DNA of 55,323 bases, taken from positions 1 through 55,323 of the forward strand of contig WOYY01000082.1 of NCBI GenBank assembly GCA_011620555.1. The letters are read 5' to 3'. This DNA is from Anaerolineaceae bacterium (GTDB lineage Bacteria > Chloroflexota > Anaerolineae > Anaerolineales > Anaerolineaceae). Numbering within the stretch: the stretch's first letter is position 1; the number at the start of each line of letters is the position of its first letter. The notes beneath the pieces are model-generated. The model saw only the letters and a program-made list of their open reading frames with translations, had not been told where the DNA came from and did no database searches. Shown piece after piece: positions 25,087 to 34,479 of the stretch. A program made the position numbers and the translations under genes.

Positions 25087-25132
25087 ATTATATTCTAAAA
25101 CGAAAGGTGCCCGCGGGCATCTCAGGTATAAT
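25087..25132. promoter_or_regulatory. Divergent promoters around a 12-bp palindrome
   Basis: Minus-strand TATAAT (25092-25087) drives the helicase operon; plus-strand TATAAT (25127-25132) drives the acyl-CoA synthetase gene. Between them lies a perfect palindrome, TGCCCGCGGGCA (25108-25119). Neither promoter has a good -35, so the palindrome may be a shared regulator site. Confidence 0.45.
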
Positions 25133-25177
25133 AGGCAAGCGACCCAGAATGATTTTCAATGAAAGGATAGATAATTC

Positions 25178-27274
25178 ATGACGAGTGATTTGGCACCCTT
25201 TTTCTCACCAACAGGCGTAGCCATCATCGGCGCTTCCACCAATCCCCGCAAGCTGAGTTACGGCATCCTCAAAAATATGACCAAATATGGCTTCGAGGGT
25301 GGCATTTACCCCGTCAACCCCAAGGCGGAGGAAGTCCTCGGCCTGAAGGTCTACGCCGACGTGGCCGAGGTGCCCGATCCGGTGGATTTGGCTGTGGTTG
25401 TCCTGCCGGCTCCGATGACGCCGGACGCCCTGCGGGCCTGCGGGGAACGGGGAATCAAAGCCGTGGTCATCATCAGCGGCGGCTTTCGGGAAGTGGGCAG
25501 CCAGGGTAACGCGCTCGAAGAGGAATGCGGGGAGATTGCCGAATCCTATGGGATGCGCCTGATCGGGCCGAACTGCGTGGGCACGCTGGACCTCACGACC
25601 GGCCTGAACTCGACCTTTATCCAGGGCGTCCCCGCGCTGGGTTCGATTGGGTTTGTCTCCCAATCCGGCGCAGTCTGCGGGGGTGTGGTGGACTATATCG
25701 CCGATAAATCGATCGGCCTCTCACATTTCGCCAGCCTGGGCAACGAACTCGATGTGGATGAGGCCGACATGATCGCCTTCTTTGGCGATCACCCCAGGGT
25801 CAAGGTCATTGCGGCATATGTGGAAGCGATTCAGAACGGCGAGAAATTCCTGCGGGTGGCAAATGAAGTTTCCCGGATGAAACCGATCGTGCTTCTGAAA
25901 GCCGGCCGGACCGGCGCAGGCGCGAAGGCGGTCTCGTCGCATACCGGCTCGCTGGCCGGGTCCTATTCGGCTTATCAGGCAGCCTTTGAACAGGCCGGCG
26001 TGATCGAAGTGCCGGATTTATCCACCCTGTTTGATGTCGCCTGGGCTTTGAGCTGTCAGCCGCTGCCAAAGGGGGAACGGGTGGCATTCTTCACCAACGC
26101 GGGCGGCCCGGCTGCTCTGGCTGCGGATTCGCTGGCCGCCAATGGCTTCAGGCTGGCGGAGATTTCGGTCGAAAGGCAGAAAAAGCTGGCCGAGAAGTTG
26201 CACCCCAGCGCCCAGGTGGCCAACCCGGTGGATATGCTCGGCGGGGCGGAGCCAGCGGAGTTCGCACACTGCCTGGAAACGCTCGATGGCGACCCGGAAG
26301 TGGACGTGCTGCTGCCGATGCTCGTGCCGCAGTCTTTGGTCAATCCCGGCGACGTGGCCCGCGCGATTGTGGCCGCCACCAAACACACGGGGCAGACCGT
26401 GCTGGTCTGTATGGTGGGCGAGCGAAGCCTGGCTGAAGCCCGCAAAGTGCTGCATGAGAATCAGGTGCCGATGAGCATCTTCCCGGAAGTGTCCGGACAG
26501 GTGCTGGGCGCGATGCGAACCTACCGCGATTGGCTGGCGAAAGGCGAAAGTGCGCCCTTTGCGTTTGAAAATTTAAATCAGGCTGAGGGTGAAAGGCTGT
26601 TATCGATTGCAACGCCCGGGCAGGCCCTGGGCGAGGCGGAGACCCGCCCGATCCTCGCGGCTTACGGGCTGGACCTTATCCCTGGCAAATGGGCCAGAGA
26701 CGCCGCTGACGCGGCTGAAATTGCGGAAGCGCTGGGCTTCCCGGTGGTTGTCAAGGTCGTCTCACCCCAGGTGCTGCATAAATCCGATTTGGGCGGGATC
26801 GCTTTGAATTTAAAGTCGACTGAGGACGTTAAAATCGCGGCCTTGAAGATGGAAGCGGGTATTTTGGAGAACCTGCCGGATGCGAAGATCGCTGGTTTCC
26901 TGGTGGAGAAGATGGCCCCGAAGGGGCTGGAAGTGATCGTCGGGATGCGCCGCGATCCCACCTTTGGTCCCCTGATGATGTTCGGTCTGGGTGGAATTTA
27001 TGTTGAACTATTTAAGGATGTGGGCTTCGGCGTCGCCCCGCTGACCCCGCAGCGCGCGCGAGAGATGATCGCAGCAACCAAGGCCGGCCGGCTGCTGCAA
27101 GGTTTCCGGGGCAGCCCGGTCTATGACCTGGATGGGGTTGTGGATGCCATCGGCCGGGTGAGCCAGCTGGCGGTGGATTTCCCGCTGATCTCGGAAGTGG
27201 AAATCAATCCTTTGCTGGTCCTGCCGGAGGGCCAGGGCGCCAAGGTTCTGGATGCCCGGTTGATCCTGGCTTAA
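25178..27274 (+). CDS. ADP-forming acyl-CoA (acetyl-CoA) synthetase, fused alpha-beta
   Basis: NDP-forming acyl-CoA synthetase (698 aa) that converts acetyl-CoA or another acyl-CoA, ADP and phosphate to the acid, CoA and ATP, an energy-conserving step typical of fermenters and archaea. Residues 5-100 form the CoA-binding Rossmann domain; 150-450 the ligase domains with phospho-His255 (SSHTGSLAGS); from about 485 the ATP-grasp beta part (FPVVVKVVSPQVLHKSDLGGI). The fused order alpha then beta matches bacterial and some archaeal enzymes. AAAGGAT precedes the ATG and a TATAAT lies at 25127. The related Pat protein acetyltransferases would carry an extra GNAT domain, which is absent. The exact acyl substrate is unknown. 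Confidence 0.92.
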   Translation: MTSDLAPFFSPTGVAIIGASTNPRKLSYGILKNMTKYGFEGGIYPVNPKAEEVLGLKVYADVAEVPDPVDLAVVVLPAPMTPDALRACGERGIKAVVIISGGFREVGSQGNALEEECGEIAESYGMRLIGPNCVGTLDLTTGLNSTFIQGVPALGSIGFVSQSGAVCGGVVDYIADKSIGLSHFASLGNELDVDEADMIAFFGDHPRVKVIAAYVEAIQNGEKFLRVANEVSRMKPIVLLKAGRTGAGAKAVSSHTGSLAGSYSAYQAAFEQAGVIEVPDLSTLFDVAWALSCQPLPKGERVAFFTNAGGPAALAADSLAANGFRLAEISVERQKKLAEKLHPSAQVANPVDMLGGAEPAEFAHCLETLDGDPEVDVLLPMLVPQSLVNPGDVARAIVAATKHTGQTVLVCMVGERSLAEARKVLHENQVPMSIFPEVSGQVLGAMRTYRDWLAKGESAPFAFENLNQAEGERLLSIATPGQALGEAETRPILAAYGLDLIPGKWARDAADAAEIAEALGFPVVVKVVSPQVLHKSDLGGIALNLKSTEDVKIAALKMEAGILENLPDAKIAGFLVEKMAPKGLEVIVGMRRDPTFGPLMMFGLGGIYVELFKDVGFGVAPLTPQRAREMIAATKAGRLLQGFRGSPVYDLDGVVDAIGRVSQLAVDFPLISEVEINPLLVLPEGQGAKVLDARLILA

Positions 27275-27292
27275 ATTCGAGTGAAGTGAGGA

Positions 27293-28090
27293 ATGATGTT
27301 ATTGCTGAGTATCGCGATTGTGATTACCATTCTGGTGATCGTCGGCTTGCCGATCGGCGCAGGATATTGGCTTGATAAAAGGAAAGGCGTTTCCTGGCGG
27401 GTGGTAAGCTATGGCGCGCTGGCCTATTTCATTATGCAGACTGCCTCAACGCTGATTTTTACTGGTTTCAGTTATCTGGTTGAGAATGACACCCTGCTGC
27501 TGCAGGACCCCGCCCTGCGGATCACCCAGGTGATCCTCTCGATCCTCCTGGGCGCGGTGCTGGGCGTGCTGATCCGCTGGCTGGGGATGAAGTATATCAA
27601 AGAGGATCTGCAGAGCCTGGGCGCGGCCTGGGGTCTGGGACTGGGCTATGGCGGGATTGAGAATATCATGCTGGTGGGGCTGCCGCTGATCTCGACCTTT
27701 TGGGCGATGATCACGAACCTCAACCTTGACCCGGCGACCACCTCGCTCAGCCCGGAGATGGTTGCGCAACTGGAGGACCTTTGGCAGGTTCCCTTTTACA
27801 TCCCCCTCGCGGGCGCGGTGGAAAGGTTTGCCGCCCTGGTGATGCAGCTGACGGTGACGGTCCTGATCCTGCAGGTTTTCAAAAGCGATAAGAAATGGTT
27901 CCTGGCGGCGGCGATGGGGGTGGAACTGCTGGTCAATGGCCTGGTGGTTGGCCTTTCCGAAGCTGGGCTGGCTTATGGCTGGTCAATCCTGGTCGCCGTG
28001 ATCCTGATGGCGGGCAATATTTACCTGCTGAAAAAACTGGACGCTTTTGAATTGCTGAAGCCGACTGAACCCAAACCTGAATCCGAGTAA
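27293..28090 (+). CDS. YhfC-family membrane protein (predicted intramembrane protease fold)
   Basis: A 265-aa integral membrane protein with seven to eight hydrophobic segments, resembling the YhfC family, which is related to CPBP/Rce1-type intramembrane proteases. Two family patches are seen: GYGGIEN at about 118-124 and VERFAAL at about 178-184. In YhfC proteins the second patch normally continues to a conserved His; here the place reads VMQLTV, so the catalytic His seems replaced by Gln. It starts 18 nt after the synthetase gene, with GTGAGGA before the ATG (27294), and is probably co-transcribed. Function unknown; activity is doubtful. Confidence 0.65.
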   Translation: MMLLLSIAIVITILVIVGLPIGAGYWLDKRKGVSWRVVSYGALAYFIMQTASTLIFTGFSYLVENDTLLLQDPALRITQVILSILLGAVLGVLIRWLGMKYIKEDLQSLGAAWGLGLGYGGIENIMLVGLPLISTFWAMITNLNLDPATTSLSPEMVAQLEDLWQVPFYIPLAGAVERFAALVMQLTVTVLILQVFKSDKKWFLAAAMGVELLVNGLVVGLSEAGLAYGWSILVAVILMAGNIYLLKKLDAFELLKPTEPKPESE

Positions 28091-28114
28091 AAGAAAATTT
28101 ATCCCCTAAATATG

Positions 28115-28154
28115 AAAAGCCCCGGAAGCGGCTACCACTTCCGGGGTTTGCTTT
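28115..28154. terminator. Bidirectional terminator
   Basis: CCCCGGAAG (28120-28128) pairs with CTTCCGGGG (28138-28146), flanked by AAAAG on the left and TTTGCTTT on the right. It lies between the convergent YhfC-like gene and ugd. Confidence 0.85.
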
Positions 28155-28168
28155 ATCAGGATTTTGTC

Positions 28169-29476
28169 CTATTTTGAGCCGGGGATGCCCATCCCAAAGT
28201 ACAGGAAGCCCTTCCGCTGAAGCTCTTCGCCGTCCCAGATGTTACGGCCATCGAGGATGACCTTGCCGCGCATATTTGTCTTGATTTGGTCGAAATCCAG
28301 GAATTTGAATTCGTTCCACTCTGTCGCCAGCAGCAGAGCATCGGCATCCTGAGCGACTTCATAAGGATTTTGGCATAGTTCTAATGCCGGCACCACGGCT
28401 TTGCTGGCCTTCATTGCCTGGGGGTCATAAGCCTGCACAACGGCGCCTTCCGCCAGCAGCATTTTGATGATGTCCAGCGAGGGGGAATGGCGGGTGTCAT
28501 CGGTGTTGGGCTTGAAGCTCAGTCCGAGCACACCGATGGTCCTGCCCTGGAGGCCGCCGAGCGCCTTGTCCAGCTTGTTCACGGCGTGCCTGCGCTGGTT
28601 GAGGTTGATATCCATCACCGCCTGGAGCAGTTGGGGGTGGGTGTCGTGGGTGACGGCCATGTGCGCCAGGGCTTTGACGTCCTTGGGAAAGCAGCTGCCG
28701 CCCCAGCCCAGGCCGGCATCGAGGAAGGCCGGGCCGATCCGCCTGTCGAGACCCATCCCGCGGGCCACCTCGCGCACGTCCGCGCCCAGTGTCTCGCAGA
28801 TGTTCGCCATTTCATTGATGAAGGAAATCCGGGTTGCGAGGAAGGCATTGGAGGCGTATTTGATCATCTCTGCGGTGCGCAGGTCGGTGATCATGATCTC
28901 CGTGCGGAGCGCTTCATAGAGTTCAGCGACCTTGTTGGCGGCCTGGAGGTCTGTGGAACCGAGGACGACCCGGTCCGGTTTCATAAAATCATTGACAGCG
29001 GAACCTTCTCTGAGGAATTCCGGGTTGGAGACCACGCTGAATTTGGGTGTCACTTGACCGTTGAGATCGTGGATGATCTCGGCGACCCAGTCCCCGGTGC
29101 CGACGGGAACGGTGGATTTATTGACGATGATGGTGGGATGGTCCAGGTTTTTGGCGATCGACGTAGCCGCACTCTTCACATATTGCATATCCGCTTCGCC
29201 GTCTTCGCTGGAAGGCGTCCCGACCGCGATGAAAGCGAATTCACTGCCTTTGAGCGCTTCGGGGTAACTTGTGGTAAAGTCCAGCCGGCCCGCTTCGACG
29301 TTTTGATCGACGATCTGTTTCAGGCCGGGTTCATAGATCGGCATGAGGCCGTTTTTCAGCATATTGATCCGGTTCTCGTCGATATCCAGGCAGGTGACCC
29401 GGTGGCCCAGATCGGCAAAACAGGTCCCCGTGACCAAGCCGACATAGCCGGTGCCGATCACGCACAATTTAGCCAT
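28169..29476 (-). CDS. ugd: UDP-glucose 6-dehydrogenase
   Basis: NAD-dependent enzyme (435 aa) that oxidises UDP-glucose to UDP-glucuronate for capsule, teichuronic-type or other surface polysaccharides. The Rossmann motif GTGYVGL is at 8-14, the NPEFLREG substrate motif at 151-158, and the catalytic cysteine at Cys262 in [10 protein letters not shown]. Length and motif order are standard. GGGAGGA lies well placed before the ATG. UDP-mannose/GDP-mannose dehydrogenase relatives share the fold, but the full motif set favours UDP-glucose. No sugar-polymer locus surrounds it, apart from a glycosyltransferase on the other side of the tRNA. Confidence 0.94.
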   Translation of the reverse strand: MAKLCVIGTGYVGLVTGTCFADLGHRVTCLDIDENRINMLKNGLMPIYEPGLKQIVDQNVEAGRLDFTTSYPEALKGSEFAFIAVGTPSSEDGEADMQYVKSAATSIAKNLDHPTIIVNKSTVPVGTGDWVAEIIHDLNGQVTPKFSVVSNPEFLREGSAVNDFMKPDRVVLGSTDLQAANKVAELYEALRTEIMITDLRTAEMIKYASNAFLATRISFINEMANICETLGADVREVARGMGLDRRIGPAFLDAGLGWGGSCFPKDVKALAHMAVTHDTHPQLLQAVMDINLNQRRHAVNKLDKALGGLQGRTIGVLGLSFKPNTDDTRHSPSLDIIKMLLAEGAVVQAYDPQAMKASKAVVPALELCQNPYEVAQDADALLLATEWNEFKFLDFDQIKTNMRGKVILDGRNIWDGEELQRKGFLYFGMGIPGSK

Positions 29477-29575
29477 AAAGAAATCCTCCCAACCAGTGAG
29501 AATAGTAATTTTGCCAACTGTATTTGTTTCGAGATATTATTATAACAACCTTTGGGATAGGACGGGTTCAAAGCT

Positions 29576-29601
29576 TAAAATAAAACCAGCCCAATGGGCT
29601 G
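29576..29601 (-). terminator. Terminator of the tRNA-Thr transcript
   Basis: CAGCCC and GGGCTG (29587-29601) form a 6-bp stem with a 3-nt loop; on the minus strand it is followed by GTTTTATTTTAAG. Confidence 0.7.
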
Positions 29602-29620
29602 TCGTGTTATTCTTGGGGAG

Positions 29621-29692
29621 AGCCAACGGAGGGATTTGAACCCTCGACCTGGCGCTTACGAAGCGTCTGCTCTACCGCTGAGCTACGTTGGC
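29621..29692 (-). tRNA. tRNA-Thr (anticodon CGT)
   Basis: A full cloverleaf can be drawn: acceptor GCCAACG/CGTTGGC, D-arm GCTC/GAGC, anticodon loop TTCGTAA (CGT, reads ACG), T-arm GAGGG/CCCTC with TTCAAAT loop, discriminator U; CCA is not encoded. The anticodon stem GACGC/GCGCC has one A-C mismatch at position 28-42. A promoter TTGCGC-18-TATAAT with a TG extension lies at 29702-29731, 9 nt upstream. Confidence 0.93.
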
Positions 29693-29701
29693 GTGCCCCC
29701 G

Positions 29702-29731
29702 ATTATACCAGTAAGGGTAAAAAACGCGCAA
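29702..29731 (-). promoter_or_regulatory. Extended -10 promoter of tRNA-Thr
   Basis: Minus strand TTGCGC (29731-29726), 18-bp spacer ending in TGG, perfect TATAAT (29707-29702). Confidence 0.65.
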
Positions 29732-29739
29732 GACAAATT

Positions 29740-31005
29740 ATGGAGAATGCAACCTTGAACATCGCGATGCTTTCCTATCACACCTGCCCCCTGGCCGTTC
29801 TGGGCGGCAAGAACACCGGCGGCATGAACGTCTACGTCCGGGAACTCACCCGCTTTTTGGGCCAGATCGATATTCATGTGGATGTCTTTACCCGCTCGAT
29901 GGATGACCATGTCCCCCAGGTTTCGCATGACCTTGGAAATTTCAATCGGGTGGTGCATATTCCAGCCGGGCCGGAAGTCTATTTGCAGAAGGGCGACCTG
30001 CGGGACTATATCCAGCCTTTCGCTGAGGGCGTCCTGGATTTTGCCAGCCGTAAAGGTATCCGGTATGACCTGATCCACAGCCACTATTGGATGTCCGGTC
30101 TGGCCGGGATTGAATTGAAAGCGGAATGGGGTGTCCCCCTGCTGCAGATGTTTCACACCCTGGGCCTGATGAAGCAGCGGATCGGCCGGACGCCCGAGGA
30201 GCGCGAAGGGCGGGAACGGGTTGAAGGGGAGCTAGCGGTGATGAAAGCGGCCGACCGGATCATTGCCGCAACCGAAGCGGAGCGCTCACAGCTGGAATTG
30301 CTCTACGGGATCAACCATCAAAAGGTGAGCATCGTCCCGCCCGGCGTGGACACCCACCATTTCTATCCCATCCCGCCGGACGAAGCCAAAGAGGCGATCG
30401 GCATTTCCCCGCAGGACCGGATGGCCGTCTTTGTGGGGCGGATTGAGCCGCTCAAGGGTGTGGATACCTTGATCCGGGCAATGGCGATTGTGAAGAAGAC
30501 CTGCAAACAGTTCGTCTGTCCTCATTATCTGGTGATCATCGGGGGCGACCCGGAAGGGCATCCCGAGCGGGAGGAAGGCGAGATGGGCCGGCTCCAGGAA
30601 CTGACCCGCTCGCTGGGGCTGGATGAGATCGTGCTCTTCTTGGGCAAGCGCGGCCAGAACACCCTGCCTTATTATTATTCCGCCGCGGAGGTGGTCGTGA
30701 TGCCTTCGCATTATGAAAGCTTTGGGATGGTGGCGCTGGAGGCGATGGCCTGCGGGACGCCGGTGATCGCCTCACAGGTGGGCGGGCTGGCATATTTGGT
30801 GAAGGATGGCGAGACAGGCTTCTTCGTCCCCGCCCAGGACCCGGAAGCCCTCGCGGAAAAATTGAGGCTGTTGTTTGGGGACCATGGCCTGCGGGCCAGG
30901 ATGGGCGCCCAAGCGGTGGCCTACGCCCAAAATTTCCGCTGGGAAGGGATTACGGCCCAAATTGCCAAGATCTACGAGCAGATGATCCGACCTTTCACCC
31001 CTTGA
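29740..31005 (+). CDS. GT4-family glycosyltransferase (MshA/sucrose-synthase-like)
   Basis: Retaining glycosyltransferase of family 4 (421 aa, GT-B fold). Typical features are the N-terminal GGMNVYVREL loop, HSHYWMSGL in the acceptor domain, FVGRIEPLKGVDTLI starting the donor domain and the EX7E motif in the segment ESFGMVALEAMACGTPVIA. The N-terminal CPLAVLGGKNTGGMNV pattern resembles MshA and sucrose-phosphate-synthase-type enzymes. The product cannot be told from sequence; options are an inositol- or sucrose-type glycoside or a surface glycolipid. No clear ribosome site precedes ATG 29740. It runs divergent from tRNA-Thr. Confidence 0.88.
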   Translation: MENATLNIAMLSYHTCPLAVLGGKNTGGMNVYVRELTRFLGQIDIHVDVFTRSMDDHVPQVSHDLGNFNRVVHIPAGPEVYLQKGDLRDYIQPFAEGVLDFASRKGIRYDLIHSHYWMSGLAGIELKAEWGVPLLQMFHTLGLMKQRIGRTPEEREGRERVEGELAVMKAADRIIAATEAERSQLELLYGINHQKVSIVPPGVDTHHFYPIPPDEAKEAIGISPQDRMAVFVGRIEPLKGVDTLIRAMAIVKKTCKQFVCPHYLVIIGGDPEGHPEREEGEMGRLQELTRSLGLDEIVLFLGKRGQNTLPYYYSAAEVVVMPSHYESFGMVALEAMACGTPVIASQVGGLAYLVKDGETGFFVPAQDPEALAEKLRLLFGDHGLRARMGAQAVAYAQNFRWEGITAQIAKIYEQMIRPFTP

Positions 31006-31014
31006 AAGCGTAAA

Positions 31015-32220
31015 TTATTCGACCTGATCCTGATCTGAATCGGTCCTTTTGCGCGGGGGGACTCGCCGGGCGCGCTGGATGATATCCCGGCCAAATTTCT
31101 CCCGCAGTTCATCCACGGCGTTGAGTAGGTTGGCCTGCCGCTGATGCTCATCTCCCCAAAGCTCCAGTTGGTGGGCAGGCAGGCCCAGGTTGCTGACGCC
31201 GACGCCGATCAGCCGGATGGGTCTCCCCTGCGGCCAGTTCTGGCGGAAAAGCTCCAGAGCGGCGTCAAAGATCTCCTGGTCGAGGTTGGTCGCAGAGGCC
31301 AGGGTGGTTTGGCGGGTAATGGTGGTGAAATCCGACCAGCGCAGTTTGATCTGGACGGTGGCGCCGGCCAGGCTCGCCTTCCGCAGCCGCCGCCCGACGG
31401 ATTCCGAGAGGCTCCGCAGGGTCTGCTCCAGGTGGGCGGGATCCCGAATGTCCTTGGCGAAGGTTGTTTCATTGCTGACGGATTTGGTCTCATGCTCCAT
31501 GGAGATGGGGCGAAGATCAATCCCTTGGGCGCGTTTTCGCATATCCGGCCCAAAGCGCCCAAACGCTTTTTCCAGCGTTGACTCGGGCGCGCTGGCCAGG
31601 GCGCCGATGGTGTGAATACCGCTGGCTTCCAGCTTCTGGGCCGTCTTTGGCCCAACCCCCCAAAGGGACTGCACCGGCAGGGGCGCCAGGAAGTCCGCTT
31701 CTTCCCCCGGCGGGACGAGGGTGATGGTATTGGGCGGGGTGGGACCTTTCTTTTGAGCCTTGCCCCAGTCATTGGCGATCTTGGCGACCAATTTGTTGGA
31801 TGCGCCGCCGATCGAGATGGGGAGCTGCAACTGGGTATTGACCCGTTCCTGGAGCATCCGGGCGATCTCCTCGATCGGCTCGGGAAGGGTGGTGACATCC
31901 AAAAAGGCTTCGTCAATGGAGATTCTTTCGATGAAGGGGGTGATTTCAATCAGCGCCATGACCTTTTTGGAAACCTCGCTGTAGTGACCGTGCCGAGAAG
32001 AGACCACGATCAGATCCGGGCAGAGCCGCAGGGCGCGCGCCATGGGCATGGCGGAATGCACGCCGTGCATCCGGGCGGCATAGGAGCAGGAGGCGACGAC
32101 GCCGCGCTGGTCTGCCTGGCCGCCGACGGCGAAGGGTTTGCCTTTCAGAGATGGGTCCTGGAGTTCTTCGACCGCACAGAAAAAGGCATCCAGATCAAGA
32201 TGCAGGATCTTCCTTGTCAT
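31015..32220 (-). CDS. dinB: DNA polymerase IV (Y-family, DinB)
   Basis: Error-prone translesion polymerase, 401 aa from the chosen start. Catalytic carboxylates Asp9 (LDLDAFF), Asp103 and Glu104 (SIDEAFLD) are present, with Phe14 as the likely steric gate and SYAAR at 46-50 for nucleotide contact; helix-hairpin-helix thumb and little-finger domains follow. ATG 32220 gives the usual MTRKILHLDLD start; a longer frame to 32274 is not supported. A TATAAT (32233-32228) ends 7 nt before this ATG and there is no ribosome site, so translation is probably leaderless. It ends 9 nt from the convergent glycosyltransferase. SOS control is expected in the family but no LexA box is evident. Confidence 0.94.
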   Translation of the reverse strand: MTRKILHLDLDAFFCAVEELQDPSLKGKPFAVGGQADQRGVVASCSYAARMHGVHSAMPMARALRLCPDLIVVSSRHGHYSEVSKKVMALIEITPFIERISIDEAFLDVTTLPEPIEEIARMLQERVNTQLQLPISIGGASNKLVAKIANDWGKAQKKGPTPPNTITLVPPGEEADFLAPLPVQSLWGVGPKTAQKLEASGIHTIGALASAPESTLEKAFGRFGPDMRKRAQGIDLRPISMEHETKSVSNETTFAKDIRDPAHLEQTLRSLSESVGRRLRKASLAGATVQIKLRWSDFTTITRQTTLASATNLDQEIFDAALELFRQNWPQGRPIRLIGVGVSNLGLPAHQLELWGDEHQRQANLLNAVDELREKFGRDIIQRARRVPPRKRTDSDQDQVE

Positions 32221-32233
32221 AGGGATGATTATA

Positions 32234-32473
32234 CAATAGCTGGCCTCCATAGATCTGGCTGATGGGGTCCACAATCGGCTGGTTTTGGACTTTCAGGTCG
32301 GCGATCCGGTCATCAAATAAATAAAATATCGAATAAGAGAGGGGGGAGGAATGCGGCGTGAATGGTGAATTGTAAATAATGATTGGTTATTGGGAATCAG
32401 GGATTAGGGAATCATAGAAATGGTAAGGTTGAATGCCCTATTCACCCATAACAAATTACCAATAATTTGTCCA
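32234..32473. other. Non-coding AT-rich spacer
   Basis: No gene seen. It contains GGGAATCA twice (32392-32399 and 32407-32414), and the inverted pair GGTGAAT/ATTCACC (32364-32370 and 32440-32446), perhaps relics of a small repeat element. It lies between dinB and the gyrB terminator. Confidence 0.35.
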
Positions 32474-32509
32474 ATCAAAAAGGCTGCACTTTGCGCAAGT
32501 ACAGCCTTT
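32474..32509 (-). terminator. Terminator of gyrB
   Basis: AAAGGCTGCACTT (32479-32491) pairs with AAGTACAGCCTTT (32497-32509) with one mismatch; on the minus strand a TTTTTG run follows. It lies 24 nt beyond the gyrB stop. Confidence 0.8.
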
Positions 32510-32532
32510 GAATGGACTGGATAGGGGGAGGC

Positions 32533-34449
32533 TTACACGTCGAGGTTGCGGACTTCCGTGGCATGGGTCTGGATGAAGCGCCGGCGGGGGGGGACCTTGG
32601 CACCCATCAGCATGTCGAAGGTGCGGTCCGCTTCGGCGGCGTCTTCGATATTGACCTGCAGGAAGGTGCGGTTATCCGGGTTCATGGTGGTTTCCCAAAG
32701 CTGTTCGGGGTTCATTTCGCCCAAACCCTTATAGCGCTGGAGGCCATATTTGCCGCCATTGGCCGTGATCTCCTTGACCAATTTTTCCATCTCCGCCTCA
32801 GTATAGACATATTCTTTATCCTTGCCGTGCGAGATTAGGTAAAGAGGCGGCTGGGCGATGAAGAGGTGCCCATTTTCGATCAGCGGGAGCATGTACCTGA
32901 AGAAAAAGGTCAGCAGGAGGGTGCGGATATGGGCGCCATCGACGTCGGCATCGGTCATGATGACAACGTTGTGATAGCGCAGCCCCTCCAACGAGAAGGT
33001 TTCGCCAATCCCGGTTCCCAGGGCGGAGATCAGCGCTTTGACCTCGTTATTGTTGAGAATCTTATCCAGCCGTGCTCGCTCAGTATTGAGGATCTTGCCC
33101 CGCAGGGGGAGGATCGCCTGGAAGTGGCGGTCCCGGCCTTGCTTGGCCGAGCCGCCAGCGGATTCACCCTCGACGATGTAGAGTTCGGCGTGTTCGGGGT
33201 TCCTCTCGGAACAGTCGGCCAGCTTGCCGGGCAAAGTTAGGCTTTCCAGCGCGGATTTCCGGATCACCAGGTCGCGGGCTTTGCGGGCTGCGGCCCGGGC
33301 GCGAGCGGAAGTCAGACATTTTTGGATGATCTTCTTGGCGGTGCCGGTGTTTTGCTCCAGGAAGTTGGTGAAGCCATCGGCGACAACCTGCTGGACATAG
33401 GTCTGCACTTCCGGGTTCATCAATTTGACCTTGGTCTGGCTTTCAAATTGGGGGTCCGGATGTTTGATGCTGACGATGGCCGTGAGGCCTTCCCGGGTGT
33501 CCTCACCGGAGAAGTTGCTGTCGGCGTCCTTGAGCAGGCTGTTCTTGCGGGCAAAATCATTGATCGAGCGGGTCAGCGCCATCCGCAAACCGGTCAGGTG
33601 GGTGCCGCCGTCAATGGTGTTGATCGTGTTGGCGAAGGCGTAGACCGATTCGGAATAGGCGTCGGAGAACTGGACCGCAACTTCAATGCCGACATCCTCA
33701 ATTTCCTTTTCAAAATAAACCACCTCGTGCAGCGGGTCGCGGTTGCGGTTGAGATAGCGGACGAAGGAGGAGATTCCGCCTTCAAAATAGAAGGTGATCT
33801 CTTTGTCGGTGCGCTGGTCGAGGAGGTGGATGGTCACCGCGCGGGTGACGAAGGCCATCTCGCGGAAGCGCTGGGCGAGGGTGTCAAATTTATAGGTGAA
33901 ATCCCCTTTGAAGAGGGTCCGGTCATAGCGGAAGGTTGTGGTGGTGCCGGTTGCGTCTTTGCCCGCCTTGCCGATTATTTTCACAGGCGCCTGCGGGATG
34001 CCCTTTTCATAGCGCTGGAAATATTCATTGCCGTCCCGGTAAACCCGGACTTCGCACCACTCAGAGAGGGCATTGACGGCCGAGACGCCGACGCCGTGCA
34101 GACCGCCGGAGACTTTGTAGCTGCCGCCGCCGAACTTGCCGCCGGCATGCAGGGTGGTCATGACGACCTCCAGAGCGGAGATTTTCTTTTCGGGGTGGAG
34201 GTCCACGGGGATGCCGCGGCCGTTGTCTATGACGGTGACGCTTTCATCTTCGTGGATGATGATATCGATCCGGTTGCAGGCCCCGGCAAGGGCCTCGTCA
34301 ATGGAGTTGTCGACGACCTCATAGATCAGGTGGTGGAGCGCTTTGACATCTGTACCGCCCACATACATGCCCGGACGCCGGCGGACAGCTTCCAAACCCT
34401 CGAGGACTTGAATATCATTTGCATTATACGAATTTAGTTGTTTTTCCAA
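32533..34449 (-). CDS. gyrB: DNA gyrase subunit B
   Basis: ATPase subunit of DNA gyrase (638 aa, the short form without the proteobacterial insertion). The GHKL ATPase domain shows [19 protein letters not shown] and the [11 protein letters not shown] loop; the TOPRIM domain has [14 protein letters not shown], the metal-binding DADVDGAHI and [13 protein letters not shown], which favours GyrB over ParE. It starts with TTG 34449, with GGAG about 8 nt upstream. gyrA and dnaA are not in the window. The upstream membrane protein gene ends 30 nt before it and may share its transcript. Confidence 0.95.
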   Translation of the reverse strand: MEKQLNSYNANDIQVLEGLEAVRRRPGMYVGGTDVKALHHLIYEVVDNSIDEALAGACNRIDIIIHEDESVTVIDNGRGIPVDLHPEKKISALEVVMTTLHAGGKFGGGSYKVSGGLHGVGVSAVNALSEWCEVRVYRDGNEYFQRYEKGIPQAPVKIIGKAGKDATGTTTTFRYDRTLFKGDFTYKFDTLAQRFREMAFVTRAVTIHLLDQRTDKEITFYFEGGISSFVRYLNRNRDPLHEVVYFEKEIEDVGIEVAVQFSDAYSESVYAFANTINTIDGGTHLTGLRMALTRSINDFARKNSLLKDADSNFSGEDTREGLTAIVSIKHPDPQFESQTKVKLMNPEVQTYVQQVVADGFTNFLEQNTGTAKKIIQKCLTSARARAAARKARDLVIRKSALESLTLPGKLADCSERNPEHAELYIVEGESAGGSAKQGRDRHFQAILPLRGKILNTERARLDKILNNNEVKALISALGTGIGETFSLEGLRYHNVVIMTDADVDGAHIRTLLLTFFFRYMLPLIENGHLFIAQPPLYLISHGKDKEYVYTEAEMEKLVKEITANGGKYGLQRYKGLGEMNPEQLWETTMNPDNRTFLQVNIEDAAEADRTFDMLMGAKVPPRRRFIQTHATEVRNLDV

Positions 34450-34479
34450 GTGACTTGCTCCATTCGTTGGATGATGATT

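Noticed and set aside
32341-32475. Miniature transposable element between dinB and gyrB
   Set aside because: Short inverted and direct repeats exist, but no clear terminal inverted repeats or target-site duplication could be defined.
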